Positions 11,721 to 23,378 of a DNA stretch of 64,000 nucleotides are shown here, in pieces. A model generated the notes under the pieces. It saw nothing but the letters and a program-made list of their open reading frames with translations. It searched no databases and was not told the origin of the DNA. The DNA is taken from positions 59,927,880 to 59,991,879 of the forward strand of contig CP141132.1 in the NCBI GenBank assembly GCA_035236585.1, given 5' to 3'. Position 1 is the stretch's first letter. The number at the start of each line of letters is the position of its first letter. This DNA comes from Warburgia ugandensis (lineage: Eukaryota; Streptophyta; Magnoliopsida; Canellales; Canellaceae). Made by a program: the position numbers and the translations under genes.

Positions 11721-12063
11721 TGTAATAGCCCGATGGCTCCCACCTACAACAATATTGTCCACTCTAGGAAACTAGCTGCCCATACAACCAACCCCCTTAC
11801 AGTTTTGTTCTTCCCCGGTTTCTTGAGTAAAAGGCCTTGTTATAAGGAGAGTCACACACCACTCATATCAACAGGCCAGCAACTTTTTCCTTAGTGATGT
11901 GGGACTAACTCTCTATCCCTCAGCTGTCTCCCATCCACAGGGGTACTTAGGCCTTCACATCTTCCCTCCTTAAGGAACGTGCATCCCCGTGTGTTAACCA
12001 TGAAACTAGGAGCCCACATGTGGCCAGCCACACACCAGGTCAGGGGTTGGCTCTGATACTGTC
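11721..12063 (-). mobile_element. TRIM half-copy (LTR, internal region and PBS), left arm of an inverted pair
   Basis: Minus-oriented: LTR 11721-11957 (TGTAATAGCCC...CCTTCA), C-rich PPT complement, internal region, PBS complement GGCTCTGATACT ending at 12060. Where a second TRIM LTR should follow, the sequence switches at 12064 to the reversed end of an unrelated long LTR (TGTGACATCCC). The arm is repeated in reverse at 12794-13107. Confidence 0.8.
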
Positions 12064-12793
12064 TGTGACATCCCGGGTTTTTACAACACTTTTTCATAAA
12101 ATCCTAAGATATGGGTTTTTACACTTACCTACACAAGTGCAAGCTTGCTAAGACATTGTAAATTATTTACAATATCTCAGGTCTGAAAATTAGAATAGGG
12201 AAAAGAGAGTAGAAGATGGTGATAAAGATCTAAAGAGAAGACCATGATAGGTATAACAAATATGTTGCAATTATAGTTGATTTCTTGGTGAAACTAACAT
12301 ATATTTAACTTAATGACTTTACAATATTTACATGTGGGAATGTAAATTGGAACTATAGAGTGATGGTTGTGACTAAAAGTGGTATTGGGAAGTTTGATTT
12401 TAGTCCTAGCGTTTTAGCGCTACAAAAAATTGCTTCTTTTTATTTAAATTTAAATAGACATGTGTGTGGATGGATTTTGCAGGGAGATGGAGTCTCCGGG
12501 TTATTTATTTTGAGTATATATTGTGTTTATCAAGTTATCACATTGCATGCATTAAATGCATGGGGTCCAAGATACAAGGGAGACTGTCAGATTTTCTGTA
12601 GGAATGTGATATTCATTCCTCTAGATATCCTTGTATTATTTTTATAAAAGAAAAAAAATGACACTCACGATTTTTATGGTCTTCTTTTGAAACTTGATTT
12701 CCACTATTTGGTTTCTAAATACATTTCAAATTTGGGTCCCTACAATTACAAAAGACTTTATGAAAAAGTGTTGTAAAAATTTGGGATATCACA
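12064..12793 (+). repeat. Chromovirus LTR 3' portion with about 40-bp inverted ends
   Basis: Bases from about 12110 to 12793 match the end of the E2 3' LTR (19990-20662) in the same orientation, including the hairpin (12148-12180) and the GGGATATCACA end. This is the remnant of the E2 5' LTR. Its first 40 bases, beginning TGTGACATCCCGGGTTTTTA, are an inverted copy of its own end. It is followed at 12796 by a plus-strand PBS. The 12360-12647 ORF is chance. Confidence 0.75.
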
Positions 12794-13107
12794 GATGGTA
12801 TCAGAGCCAACCCTAACTTGGTGGGTTGATAGCTGCATGTGGGTGCCTAGTTTCATTGTTAACATGTGGGGACGCTTGTTCCCTAAGAATGGAAGATGTG
12901 AAGGCCTAGGCACCCCGTAGATGAGAGATGGCTAAGGGATAGAGAGTTAGTCCCACATCACTAAGGTAAAAGTTGCTGGGCTATTGATAAGAGTGGTGTG
13001 TGACTCTCCTTACAACAAGGCCTTTTCTTGAGGGGACTGGTTGTATGGGCGGCCAATTTTCTTGAGTGGACAATATTGTTGTAGGTGGGAGCCACCGAGC
13101 TATTACA
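12794..13107 (+). mobile_element. TRIM half-copy, right arm of the inverted pair
   Basis: Plus-oriented: PBS TGGTATCAGAGCC at about 12796-12809, internal region, PPT-like GAATGGAAGATG, then an LTR beginning TGAAGGCC (about 12897) and ending GCTATTACA at 13107. It is a reverse-complement counterpart of 11721-12063, with differences scattered throughout. The PBS directly abuts a chromovirus LTR end instead of a TRIM LTR. Confidence 0.8.
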
Positions 13108-13330
13108 ATTGGTATCAGAGCCATTTTCCTTTGTGATGGTGGGCTAGCAGATCATAGTCTGTGATGGCACGGGTTCCCTAAGTGGGGATGAGGAGGACCA
13201 GAGGTGCCAAACCTTAGCAGTTCTGGTTGAAAGTAGACCGATGTCCGAGGGTGACTCTGAGAGTTAGTCCCACATCACCTAGGGAGTGGGAGCAGTACTT
13301 GTCATAAGAGTTCTAAGTAACTCTTTTAGA
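13108..13330 (+). mobile_element. TRIM-related fragment with its own PBS
   Basis: Directly after the previous LTR comes another PBS (TGGTATCAGAGCC, 13110-13122), a different internal sequence, and a TRIM LTR segment with GAGTTAGTCCCACATCACC (13259-13277). This makes a tandem arrangement in which one LTR is shared. Confidence 0.65.
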
Positions 13331-15769
13331 TCCCAGTCACTCCTTTCATAGCCAGTCATACATGTCCAAAAGTCATATATAGCCAATCAAGTGAAAATGA
13401 ATCCTCTAAACATGAGATATATGAATAACTCGAATGGGTAATGTTGATGAATGAAAAAATAGATGCAACCCATGAGGGTTGGCAAGTTCTAAGGAGACAA
13501 TAGATTTTATTCTGGTATGAATAAGAGTACTACTATTATGCTATTAGTATAGTTCTTAAAGTAAGAAATAAGAGTATAAGAGTATAAAATTAGTATATCT
13601 AAATGGAAACTTTGTCAGAAATGGATCTATTGACAAGGGGCAACCTTTTGAGGATTCTAGTTTTAAATTTTGACAATGTGTATAAACCTTCAAGGAATAT
13701 GATAACTATAGCACAATGATTATGAGTATAATGAAAAAGAGATAAGAAAATAGTCATAATGGAAGAGAACTCGAGGAAATTATGAGTATTACCACATTAG
13801 TCTGGATATGTAGTGGATATATTAGAGGGATAAATTTTGATATTAGGAAAAATCAATGGCAGTTGATCTACTTATGTAAATGAATTATTGATTAAAAGAA
13901 TGAAAACAAATTATTCCTTATATATACGAAAATATAGACAATTAGTCATCACTGAGAAGTAAATGCCTATTTAAATGATTCTTGAGAGTTCTAGTTATGA
14001 ATTGGAGGTGCATAATGCTTAGAGGATATAATAACTATTTTATAAGGATGATTAATAAATGATGAGGAAGAACAGTAGATGAGTGGAAAACTGAAGTATG
14101 AATACAGAAAACTTAGTAAGTTCAAGTTTTAACTTGGACAGTGTGTATAAACTTTTGAAAAGGCTTAACAACTATAATATGAGAATATAGATGAAGGATC
14201 AGAAATGATTGCAACTAATGAGAACTCGAGAAAGTTTAAAGAAGTATTCTATTAATCTAAACTTGAAGTGGATTTATTTGACAAACAAATTGTAGTATGG
14301 TGATAAACCATTGAAAAATTAATGAAATGAGATCCTAATGTTTTTGTGTATAAATTTTTTGAGCTATGAGATAAAAATTAATGAGTTCTTATGCATACAA
14401 AAAATATTGATGGCTAGACATTAGTGAGAAGTAATGTTTATGAATTATTGTGAGGGCATTAATTATGATTTGAAGTGCATATTTCCTAGAGGACATGGTA
14501 GCTATATTATAAATAATTATTCGATAGTGATGATTATGTAATGAATCAACTAGGGAGAAACACAAATGAAGTGAATGAGGGAAGATAGAATTAATTATAA
14601 TTGATTTACATCCAACACTAATGGTGATGATATTGTGGTTTCTAATAATGAAGGTTATTATGCAAAATCAGCTTCATTGGATGTAAGATTGACAGAGTTG
14701 CAATTGATTTTGACTGATATGACCATGAAACAATTCATTAGTTAAAGGCAATGAAAGGATGGAAGTGAAGATACTAAGAATATAATTATGAGCATTCTAA
14801 TGATGGCCATTTGAAAAGATGTGTTCCTCTATTTCTAAGACTTTTATCTAGAAGACTCTTGGGAAGGCCAGTAATGATAAGTATTTTTGTCTGATAAGCA
14901 ACTAGTGATACAGAGAGAGTGACTACTTTAAACTAGAGAGATCACATGGTTCAACAGTATTTGGATTCAGTTACAAGATGAAGAGGTGTGCTACTTCAAG
15001 GACAAGTACCTAGACAATATGCCTTAAAGCTATTAGACCTCCATAGTAGCAGCAATAGTATTAGCAGTCATCATTACAATGGCAATCCTTTAGATGCTTG
15101 ACTGTGGTGAGTCAGCGAATTTCCTTAGAGACTGTCTTAGAGGATAGCAAGTTAGATAGATTGACATTGGCAGCAGGGTAGAGATGACCCCACATTAGCA
15201 GTGATGAGTTTTTTCCATTATTTTGAGGCTAGTATAGACCTCGAATTAGGCAATGGGAAAAACATTTTAATGATTGTTGGTGAGCAATGTTAGGATCCTC
15301 CTTGAGATATGATCCAATTATTCTTGTGTTTGATGTGCTAGCACCCTAATCAATATGTATATATATATATATATATAATAGTCTCTGAGATTGAATGCTA
15401 TGACACTGGTGAAAGAGTTATGGAAACTTGCAAGTATGTCTAGATGCTATTAGAGGAGATAATGAGTGAGAAGATGGATGTTGATTTCATCATATTTGAT
15501 ATGATTTATTATAATATTATCCTTGAGATGGATTCTATTATTTGGAGATAGTTGATTTCTATGGGAAGAAGGTTACTTCTTGCATACTTGGACAGTTATT
15601 AACCTCACTTGTATAAGAAGAGACATCATTGAGGTTTGTATTATTTCTACCTTGAAGGTAGTGTGGTACATTTTAGGAAGGTGCCAAGTCTTTCTTGTTT
15701 GTAGGACAATGGAGGACCATGAGTGGCAATAGACTGAGCACAAAGATGATGTGCAAGAGTTCACAGTTT
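13331..15769 (+). mobile_element. Decayed internal region of chromovirus E2, no readable gene
   Basis: Very AT-rich and without ORFs. By position between PBS and RT it should hold gag and protease, but I could not recognise motifs with confidence. A (TA)n run lies at about 15357-15378. Confidence 0.4.
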
Positions 15770-16565
15770 TGCTTGAGGATTTTTCATGATTTTACCACAA
15801 GAGATTGATTTTGATGTTGATTTGGCATCAGGTATAGAATTACTTACTCAGAATACGATATGAGATGAGCCCAACAGAGCTGGCAATGTTCCAACTATAT
15901 AAGCTTTTGATAAGAGTTTTAACAGGCTTAGTGGGTCTTCATAAAGTGCATTAGTCTTCCTCATGAAAAGAGAGATGGATCTTTATTACTATGCACATAT
16001 TGTCAAATGCTTGATAGTACCACAGTAGAGAACTGATATTCTTAATCATATATTGACGGTTTATTTGATCAACTTAAGATTGTGCATGGTGTTTGTGGAG
16101 ATTGATTTGAGGTGTGGTTATAATAAGCCTAGGATCCTAAGTATGACGCCTTTAAGATGATTTTTCAGAACTTTTATGATTGTTATTAGTTCTGGATAGT
16201 ACCAATTGGTGGAATCAATACATTGATAGAATGTATAGATATAATGGGTTAAGTCTTCAAATGTTATTTGGATGAGCCATGATTGTGTTAATAGAGAGTA
16301 TTGTCGTATACTTCATGAACAAAAAGGAGCACAAGGAAGCATTGTGCATAAATTCAAAACATCTAAGGACTTATCATTTGTTGCAAACATCTATAGCATG
16401 AGTTATAGTTATAGGAAGTGAATTTCCATTGCTGCAATACCTTGAAAGATAGAGAGGAAGTTTATTGAGACTGTGATGGGTTATGATTTGTCAAATTGGT
16501 GATTGAGGTTCATAGTTTCCTTAGTCTTGTGAACCGCTATAGTCGAGTAATTGAGTTCACCAAGA
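15770..16565 (+). pseudogene. Heavily decayed Ty3/gypsy RT relic of E2
   Basis: Short peptides in shifting frames follow the order of a gypsy RT: a DFDVDL-like segment near 15810, an SPTEL-like segment near 15870, an FRT...HYEF-like segment near 16160, an EHKE segment near 16330, and a VHSFLSLVNRYSRVIEF segment at about 16500-16560 that resembles the end of RT. Stops are dense. Recognition depends on the order of the fragments, so confidence is moderate. Confidence 0.55.
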
Positions 16566-17361
16566 TAACAGTGATATAGATGTAGTTTTCATTTATATTA
16601 CATATGTAATTTTGAGTTTCACTAAATGAGGAATATGACAGTAATGTATAATATTATATGAGATTATTTTCTTACGAGCAATCAAAATTTGAATTACGAT
16701 CTATATTTGTGAGTAGTAGATGAGGGTGGCCTAAGAGGGCAACCAATGAGGGCGGGTATGAGAGGCACTGGTAGACTTCTAGGTAGTGAGCTTCTAGGTG
16801 GCAGGCTTCTAAGTACTTACAGTATGATCGTGTTACAGATTAGTTTTGATCTGCATAAAATGTTTATTAGTGAGTTGGCATGCTCTGGTTTTGATGGCAT
16901 GTGATTACCTATTGTGAGCTGTATGCTCTGGTTTTATTTTGACAAATGGTTATCTATTGATGAGCTAATGAGCTCTGGTATAGACTTGGTGCAGATTTAC
17001 TAATATATGAGTTGAGATGCGTCAATATTTATTGATATGGTGATTTTATCAACACTAAAGTTATACACAAATAACTAACTCCTGAATGAGAGTTTGTGTT
17101 ATGTTAATTGCATTATATGTGGTGCTGATGCCTTGTAATTGAATTATGAGTTGTTTAATATGAAATGGTTTACTATTTAGCGATTTATATGTGAATTGAT
17201 ATATGAGGAGATGATATGATGTGAAATTGGCTATTTATCAATGCTCATGTTGGGATTACTGACATGATTAGTTATCTTGTTATATGGAGATACCTTTAGA
17301 AGTGTCTAAAGAATCACATGGAAATAATTTCGAGGATGAAATTCTAATAAGGAGGGAAGAA
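16566..17361 (+). mobile_element. 3' end of E2 internal region with PPT
   Basis: Ends with the typical last gypsy pol segment (TTTCGAGGATGAAATTC, about 17321) and the PPT GGAGGGAAGAA (17351-17361). At 16735-16815 it holds a TGAGGGCGGG / GGCTTCTAGG repeat that resembles the tandem repeats of the solo LTR at 24965-25080. Integrase was not recognised. Confidence 0.55.
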
Positions 17362-20300
17362 TGTAACATTCCAAATTTTTAAATGCTAATTTGAGTGAAT
17401 TTTGGAAAAAAAAATGAAATTAGGATGAAAAGAATATATTAAATTTCACCATTTTAGAGTTTTATAAGCAAGAAACTTGATAGATATCAAATTATATATT
17501 GAGACCTCCATAATTGGATTGTTCTCGGAAAGACAATTCAAATGGCACTAATTTTGCTGAAATCAGAGCTTGGATGGACGAGATATGAGGATTTGAAGAT
17601 TTAGGGATATTTTTGGAAAAACAAACAAACAAACTGCCTTAAGATGGGGGGGGGGGGGGGGGGGGGGGCGTATTTGATATTGGCACACCCCCCTTAAGTC
17701 AATCGAGAACAAATTGTTAAGTCTGTTCCCGAACCTGACGGAGAGAAAAAAAAAAAAAAACCCGATGGAGAGGAAGAAGAGGAGGAAAAGAGAAGAGAGG
17801 AGGAAGAAAGGAGAGGGGAGAGGAGCCCAGTGCTGGAAAAACCTGGCATGTCAGTGGGAGCAAGAAAAGGGGAAATAAGGGTTTTGGGTCTATCAAATTT
17901 ACTGGTCATCATTGGAGACGATGCCTACTCAGATCACTGATCCAAGCCAGTCATGTTGTCTAGCACGACAAAACAAAGGAAACCCTTAAGGTTATTGGGG
18001 GATCTGATGTGATCTTGACCGTCGATTGAAGAGGGGAATGTTGTATTAGAGGGTTTCAAGATGGATCTGAACCAATCCAGCCCATTCCAGAGAAGGAAAA
18101 GCACAAAAATGCACATTGAAGGTAAGATCTACAAAACCCAACTCTTGATTTTTTATTTTTGGCTAAATCCATATGATTTTATGCTAGATCTAAGTTTAGG
18201 ATGATCTAGTCATCCATTTTCTGATATAATCTTAGGGATAGGTAATTAAGACCTAATGTAGCTCAAATCGCACAAAATTCACATATCTAGGCTAGAAATT
18301 GACCAGACAATCTCTATCATCCTATCGGGTACTGTTTGCATAGTAATTTTTTGACGTTTGATCGATGATCAGACACCACAAATAAGTTCTAGAGCATTGA
18401 ATTAACTAGGATATGGTAGAAATTAAAAGATCTACATGGAAATTGATAAAGAATTTGGACCGTCTAATAGGCTAGTGAAGGAATAGGGACCTGGCAATGC
18501 TTGATCTGTGATCAAATGTTACCATTACATCCTTAGACATCAAATTGACATAGGATGAACAAATTTCACAAATCTAGAGAATGAACAATAGGTCAAAGGG
18601 TGATCTGACATTATTTCTCACATCTGATCATTTATCAGTCAATGATGAATGACTGATTAGAACCCTAATGACTTTAGACGATCCATGGTATGGAAAATGA
18701 ACCAACAAGTTTAGTGGTTGAGATCATATGGTGAGGAGTGATGGATAATACGAAACTCGATGGTTCTATGACTAATAGATTATCAGGAGTATCTAATTAG
18801 GTCTAAAATAGATTCCTTTGGTAATTGTAATATAATTTGATATTGATAAGGAATCTAAAATGTTGACAGGTTTATCAATGAATTGATAAGAAGGATATAA
18901 CTAAACCGAGGAGCACGATAAGGGAGATAGGTAGTTTTAACATCTATATACTTTTGTGAAGCATGAAAACCATTGATTTCCACTCTACCATGTTCGAAAA
19001 GGTTTAAGATTTGGAGTTTTGATATTTCTGATTTATGCAGTCAACATAATTGTATTTCTTGCAATTTATTGGATTGGAATTCCATGTTTGCTTTACTATC
19101 AAATTTGAAACTTATGGATTAAAGTATATTTGAAATTGCTTGGACTTCATAAATTAGTAAGTGATGATTTCAATAATGCATGAAATTATATGGTTTTATT
19201 AGTTATATCGACATATGATGATGCCTAGTATTATTATGTTATGGAGGGCATATGGTAGCCCATTGGACGTTGTGCTAGGAGGGGGTGGATTGATCATCCC
19301 CCTTCCGAAATTTGAGATACCAGGCCGGGGGGGGTGCCAAATTCAGGTATGATATCATGGGTAGGTCATAGCCTTGCACACTATGTTCCCCACAAGAACG
19401 ATGCATGGAGTTTGTCCGTCTAGGTATCAGCGTCATAGCCACATACCTGACTTGGTTTTGTCTGCAGCACAGAGGATCCATTATTTTTAGATTTATATGG
19501 ATACAGTGCGATAACGCAAGTGCGTGGCACCTTGGGATTTCAGGTCTATAATGAGTACTCATGACCAATGGCAAATGACTGGATTTTGAGTGTTTCTGCA
19601 CTCGTGGGACCTCGAGGAGGCTCTAATGGATATATTCATATGTATATGTTTATTGAGACACATTGATTATATTGAAGTATTTTATGATTTCAATGCTTTT
19701 CATCTATTGACTTTTGACTATGATTCACTATACAGTTTGGATGGGTATCTTTACGAGATGATGCATACTATGAGTTTTAGTGATCTTTCATATTTTGTAA
19801 AATACCTTGCAAAGGTCATTATTAACACTGATAATTGAATTGGTTTGGCATGGTATTGATTTATAAATCATGATTGAGATTTCAAAGTTTATCATATCAC
19901 TCATTGTTGCATCATATTCTTTTAATTGCATAACATATGAATGTATACCTCTTATTGGATTATAATTGCATAAACTCATGCTTTTGGATGATGAAACTAC
20001 GTACAAAAGCACAAGCTTGCTAAGACAATGTAAATTGTTTACAATGTCTCAGGTCTGAAGAATTAGAATAGGGAAAAGAGAGCAGAAGATGGAGATAAAG
20101 ATCTAAAGAGAAGAACATGACAGGTATAACAAATAGGTTGCAATTATAGTTGATTTCTTGGTGAAACTAACATATATTTGACTTAATGACTTTACTATAT
20201 TTATATGTGGGAATGAAATTGGAACTATGGAGTTATGGCTATGACTGGAGTGGTACTGGGAAATTTGATTTTAGTCCTAGCCTTTTAGCACTACAAAAAA

Positions 20301-20662
20301 ATGTTTCTTTTTAAAATTTAAATAGAAATGTGTGTGGATGGATTTTGGAGGGAGACAGAGTCTCCGTTATTTATTTTGAGTATATATTGTATTTATCAGG
20401 TTATTGCATTGGATGCATTAAATGCACAGGGTCCAAAATATAGGAGAGACTCTGTCAGATTTTATGTAAGAATGTGATATTCATTCCTCTGAAAGTCCTT
20501 GTATTGTTTTTATAAAAGAAAAAAAATGACACTCAAGATTTTTAAGGTCTTCTCCTAAAACTAAATTTTCACTGTTTGATTTCTAAATAGTTTTTCAAAT
20601 TCGGGGCCCCACAATTACAAAAGATTTTATGAAAAAGTGTTGTAAAAGCTTAGGATGTCACA
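17362..20662 (+). repeat. 3' LTR of chromovirus E2 (3301 bp)
   Basis: Starts TGTAACATTCC after the PPT and ends GGATGTCACA at 20662, where the disrupted gag of E3 begins. The first 250 bases match the LTR starting at 49922. Features in order: 23-base G run (17646-17668) facing a CCCCCCTTAAG segment, the GTTCCCGAACCTGACGG site (about 17725), a purine-rich leader (17745-17822), a donor-like GAAGGTAAGATC (GT at 18122), and a hairpin (20020-20052). The last 670 bases match 12110-12793. No credible ORF. Confidence 0.85.
17646..17668 (+). repeat. G homopolymer, 23 bases
   Basis: An uninterrupted G run in the LTR. The other LTRs have shorter G runs at the matching site, so it looks like an expansion of one arm of the G-run/C-run inverted repeat. 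The exact length may be affected by sequencing. Confidence 0.9.
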
Positions 20663-21218
20663 ATCTCATACTCATAAACCCCTCCAACCTAGTGTAGCTT
20701 AATGAGGTTAGAAAAAAAATTCTTGAAATTTTGTAGGACCAAACCTTGGGTGGATGCTTTCCTTAAACATATCCTAGGATTTGAGCTACTTGTCCAACTT
20801 AAGAAGTTGGTACCACAACTGGGCATCACCCTCTAAGTGAAAGGATGTCAAGTCCACGTTTTCTTCCTTTAGTGTTCTTCGGAATCCAAAGAATTTCTTA
20901 GCCTTGCATAACATGCTAGTAGGATTTTCATTGCCATTGAAGTGGGAAAAGTCGAGTTTTACCAACTTTGGTGCACTGGCTTGAATGGATGATCCCATGC
21001 CAGCATTGCCTTTGCTACCCATTCCAGAGCCACAAACATGTGACTGAGAGCTTCCCTCTTAAATCTTTGGTTGTGGATTAGAAATATTGTTTATGCAGTT
21101 GTTCAGTGCAGCAAACAAATCATTCATATGCTCAGTGACTTTCTCCAATGGTTTCTCTTGGCCTAATGAAATGGTCCCTGCTTCATGCTCTAATTTTTCC
21201 ATTCATTGCTCTATAGCT
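20663..21218 (-). pseudogene. Gag N-terminal relic of Ty3 element E3
   Basis: Gag forms the particle that packages element RNA. Reading leftward from the PBS, a frame begins near 21210 with an EHEAGTISLGQEK segment and a KVTEHMNDLFAALN helix. After an in-frame stop it continues through 21022-20786, which holds the gag-core signature PKLVKLDFSHFNG, then FHLEGDAQLWYQLL. Several stops interrupt it. It ends abruptly at 20663, where the E2 LTR is inserted. The rest of the element is not seen on the far side of E2. Confidence 0.8.
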
Positions 21219-21231
21219 AACTCTGATACCA
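21219..21231 (-). promoter_or_regulatory. Primer-binding site of E3
   Basis: The complement TGGTATCAGAGTT matches the tRNA-iMet type. It lies three bases inside the LTR end at 21235 and directly upstream of the gag relic. Confidence 0.8.
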
Positions 21232-21234
21232 ATT

Positions 21235-21807
21235 TGTCCTGTATCTATCTTTGACAATGGGTAAGTGACCCAACTGAAGGATTTAAAGGCAGCAAGGATT
21301 TCTTCTTTCAATCTTTTTTGGAGCAATAGAAAATTAAAGTACGGGAATAGAGAAAGTTGGGTTTGTTAGAGGTAACCCATAAACCTTTAAATTAATACAA
21401 GGTTAAGGTAAAAGATTCTTTTTTTTATGCCTATCCATTGATTAAGACTCCTATTTATAGTAGGAGATGGTTACAATTGGTTGGCTAAAATTTAGCCATT
21501 ACACCAACTACCCAAACAGAGTAACTAAATCAAGGTAACTACACCCACTATTTAAACAAAGTAACTAAATCAAAGTAACTACACCCACTATCCATTACAA
21601 AGTAACTAAATCCACTACCCATGACAGAGTAACTACATCCACTACCCATTGCACCAAACACATAACAAAATAGGGATGGCCCACCCCATGATTTGATTTT
21701 TCCTATCCTACCTTGCCTTACTATGATGATCTCCCATCTTCAAAATTTCTCAGTAATCAATATAATTCCTCCACCTTGAAAATTTAGTTGGTGGAATCTC
21801 TATAACA
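21235..21807 (-). repeat. 5' LTR of E3 (573 bp)
   Basis: On the minus strand it runs TGTTATAGAG...ACAGGACA, directly before the PBS. A TATA box (CTATAAATAG on the minus strand) lies at 21451-21460, about 215 bases from the PBS side. The short ATGTG at 21808-21812 is the candidate TSD, but its partner is lost. It is inserted in the Athila-like element that continues at 21808. Confidence 0.75.
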
Positions 21808-23378
21808 ATGTGAACTACCATGAATTTAACTTCTTTTAGACCATATGGATGTGGATGTCCTCCTTTTCCCTTACATTTTCCTAAAATTGAGGCATAAGCT
21901 AACTCTGCCTTTCCTTCAAAGATTGTTCTTGTATTAATAGAGGAGGGAGCATGGTTTTGCTAAAATCTTGATTATCTTCTAATGTGTACCTTAGAGTTGG
22001 TTAATGTATGGATAGTATATCAATGGACCCTTTCTCTTCATGTGCTATTGGCACAGGCAAGATTTTATATGGACCTAAATTCTTATATAATGGTTGTTCA
22101 AATGAAGGCTCTAGGTCCCAATCAGGTACATATTCTACATTAAAAGGCTTATTTGGAATTTCAAGCTCTGTAAGGGTTTCTACTGATGATGGGAGGGGAG
22201 TGAATTCACTTGATGGAAGTTCCTTGAAATGAGGTTTCCATTTACCTGTATCCATAGGGGGTATAGAATCAAGGAGGGCATTAACTTCCTCTATTAATGC
22301 ATCCTCATTAAACTCATTAAAATGGGCCAAATAGGCCTAAAGTGTACAATAAGGAAGATGATTGAAAATGATCTTGCACCATTGAATTTATCATATTGAC
22401 ACAGTGCAAGTCATCTATGGGTTCTCCAAGTTGTTTACAGATATTGAAGATGTTCAATTTTAGTGTCAAGTTGCCAAATGAAAGCTTCATGACACCATTT
22501 GTGCAACTTATCAGGGCATTGGACATGGCGAAGAATGGACGTCCAAGGATGACAAGAATTTCTCACCGCTCATTCAGCACTGGTTGTGTGTCCAAAACTA
22601 AGAACTCAACTGGGAAAAGGAATTGCTCTATTTGATCTAACACACCCTCTATTATGCCCCTAAGTATTACCACTGATCTATCAGCTAGTTGAAGTTTAGT
22701 GGATGTTGGCTTGAGGTCTTCTAGTCCTAGCTGAACATAGACTGTATATGGTAACAAATTAACACTAGATCCAAGAACTAATAAGGCTTGGTTAATCTTA
22801 TGGTTACTAACGATGCAAGTGAGAGTGGGGCAACCTGGATCCTTGTATTTCTTGGGTGTATGGTACTGAAGAATTGAACTTACTTGTTCAATCACAAATG
22901 CCTTCTTTTGCACATTCAATTTCCTTTTGATTGTGCATAAATCATTTAGAAATTTAACATATAATGGGATTTGTTTTATTACATCTAAGATTGGTATGCT
23001 AATCTTGACTTGCTTGAATATCTCCATAATCTCATTATTAGTGGTACTTTTTGTGACTTGAAGCAACCTTTGAGGGAATGGAGTAGGAAATGGACATGGC
23101 TCAACAGGTGGAGTGGGATCCTTTTCTTTAGATTTTCCTTTAGGTTTTTCTACCTTTTTAGTCTTTTGGGTCTCATCTTTCTCAATTATTTTACCACTTC
23201 TAAGAATGGTAACAGCTTTTGTGTCTTCTATGGTAGAGCTTGATTATGCATTAGGTGTAGTTGCGCTAACAGCATGCATGCTTTTAGGGTTTGCTTGTGG
23301 TTGAGCTAGAAACTTTCCTTTTTTCTGTACTTTGCATAATTTGACTCATCATATTTTTTAATTCAGTCATGGACTGGT
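21808..23378 (-). pseudogene. Athila-like gag-protease relic, downstream part
   Basis: Continues the gag at 25985-27396 across the solo LTR. The best frame, 23066-22563, is the retroviral-type protease domain of Athila-like elements: YVKFLNDLCT, KRKLNVQKKAF, then a LGSSVNLLPY active-site region and a LQLADRS segment. The catalytic Asp that should precede LG is Val (codon 22776-22778), so the protease is dead. A SNALI / MKLSFGN segment at 22526-22317 and a PHFKELP segment at 22330-22001 follow. It is cut at 21808 by the E3 LTR before any RT. Confidence 0.85.

Noticed and set aside
12064..12793. A DNA transposon with 40-bp terminal inverted repeats
   Set aside because: The inverted ends are explained by a duplicated LTR end. 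No matching TSD flanks it (CTGTC against GATGG), and the body matches a chromovirus LTR.
22008..22635. Plus-strand ORFs at 22008-22232 and 22396-22635
   Set aside because: They are shadows of the minus-strand Athila-like gag-protease frames.
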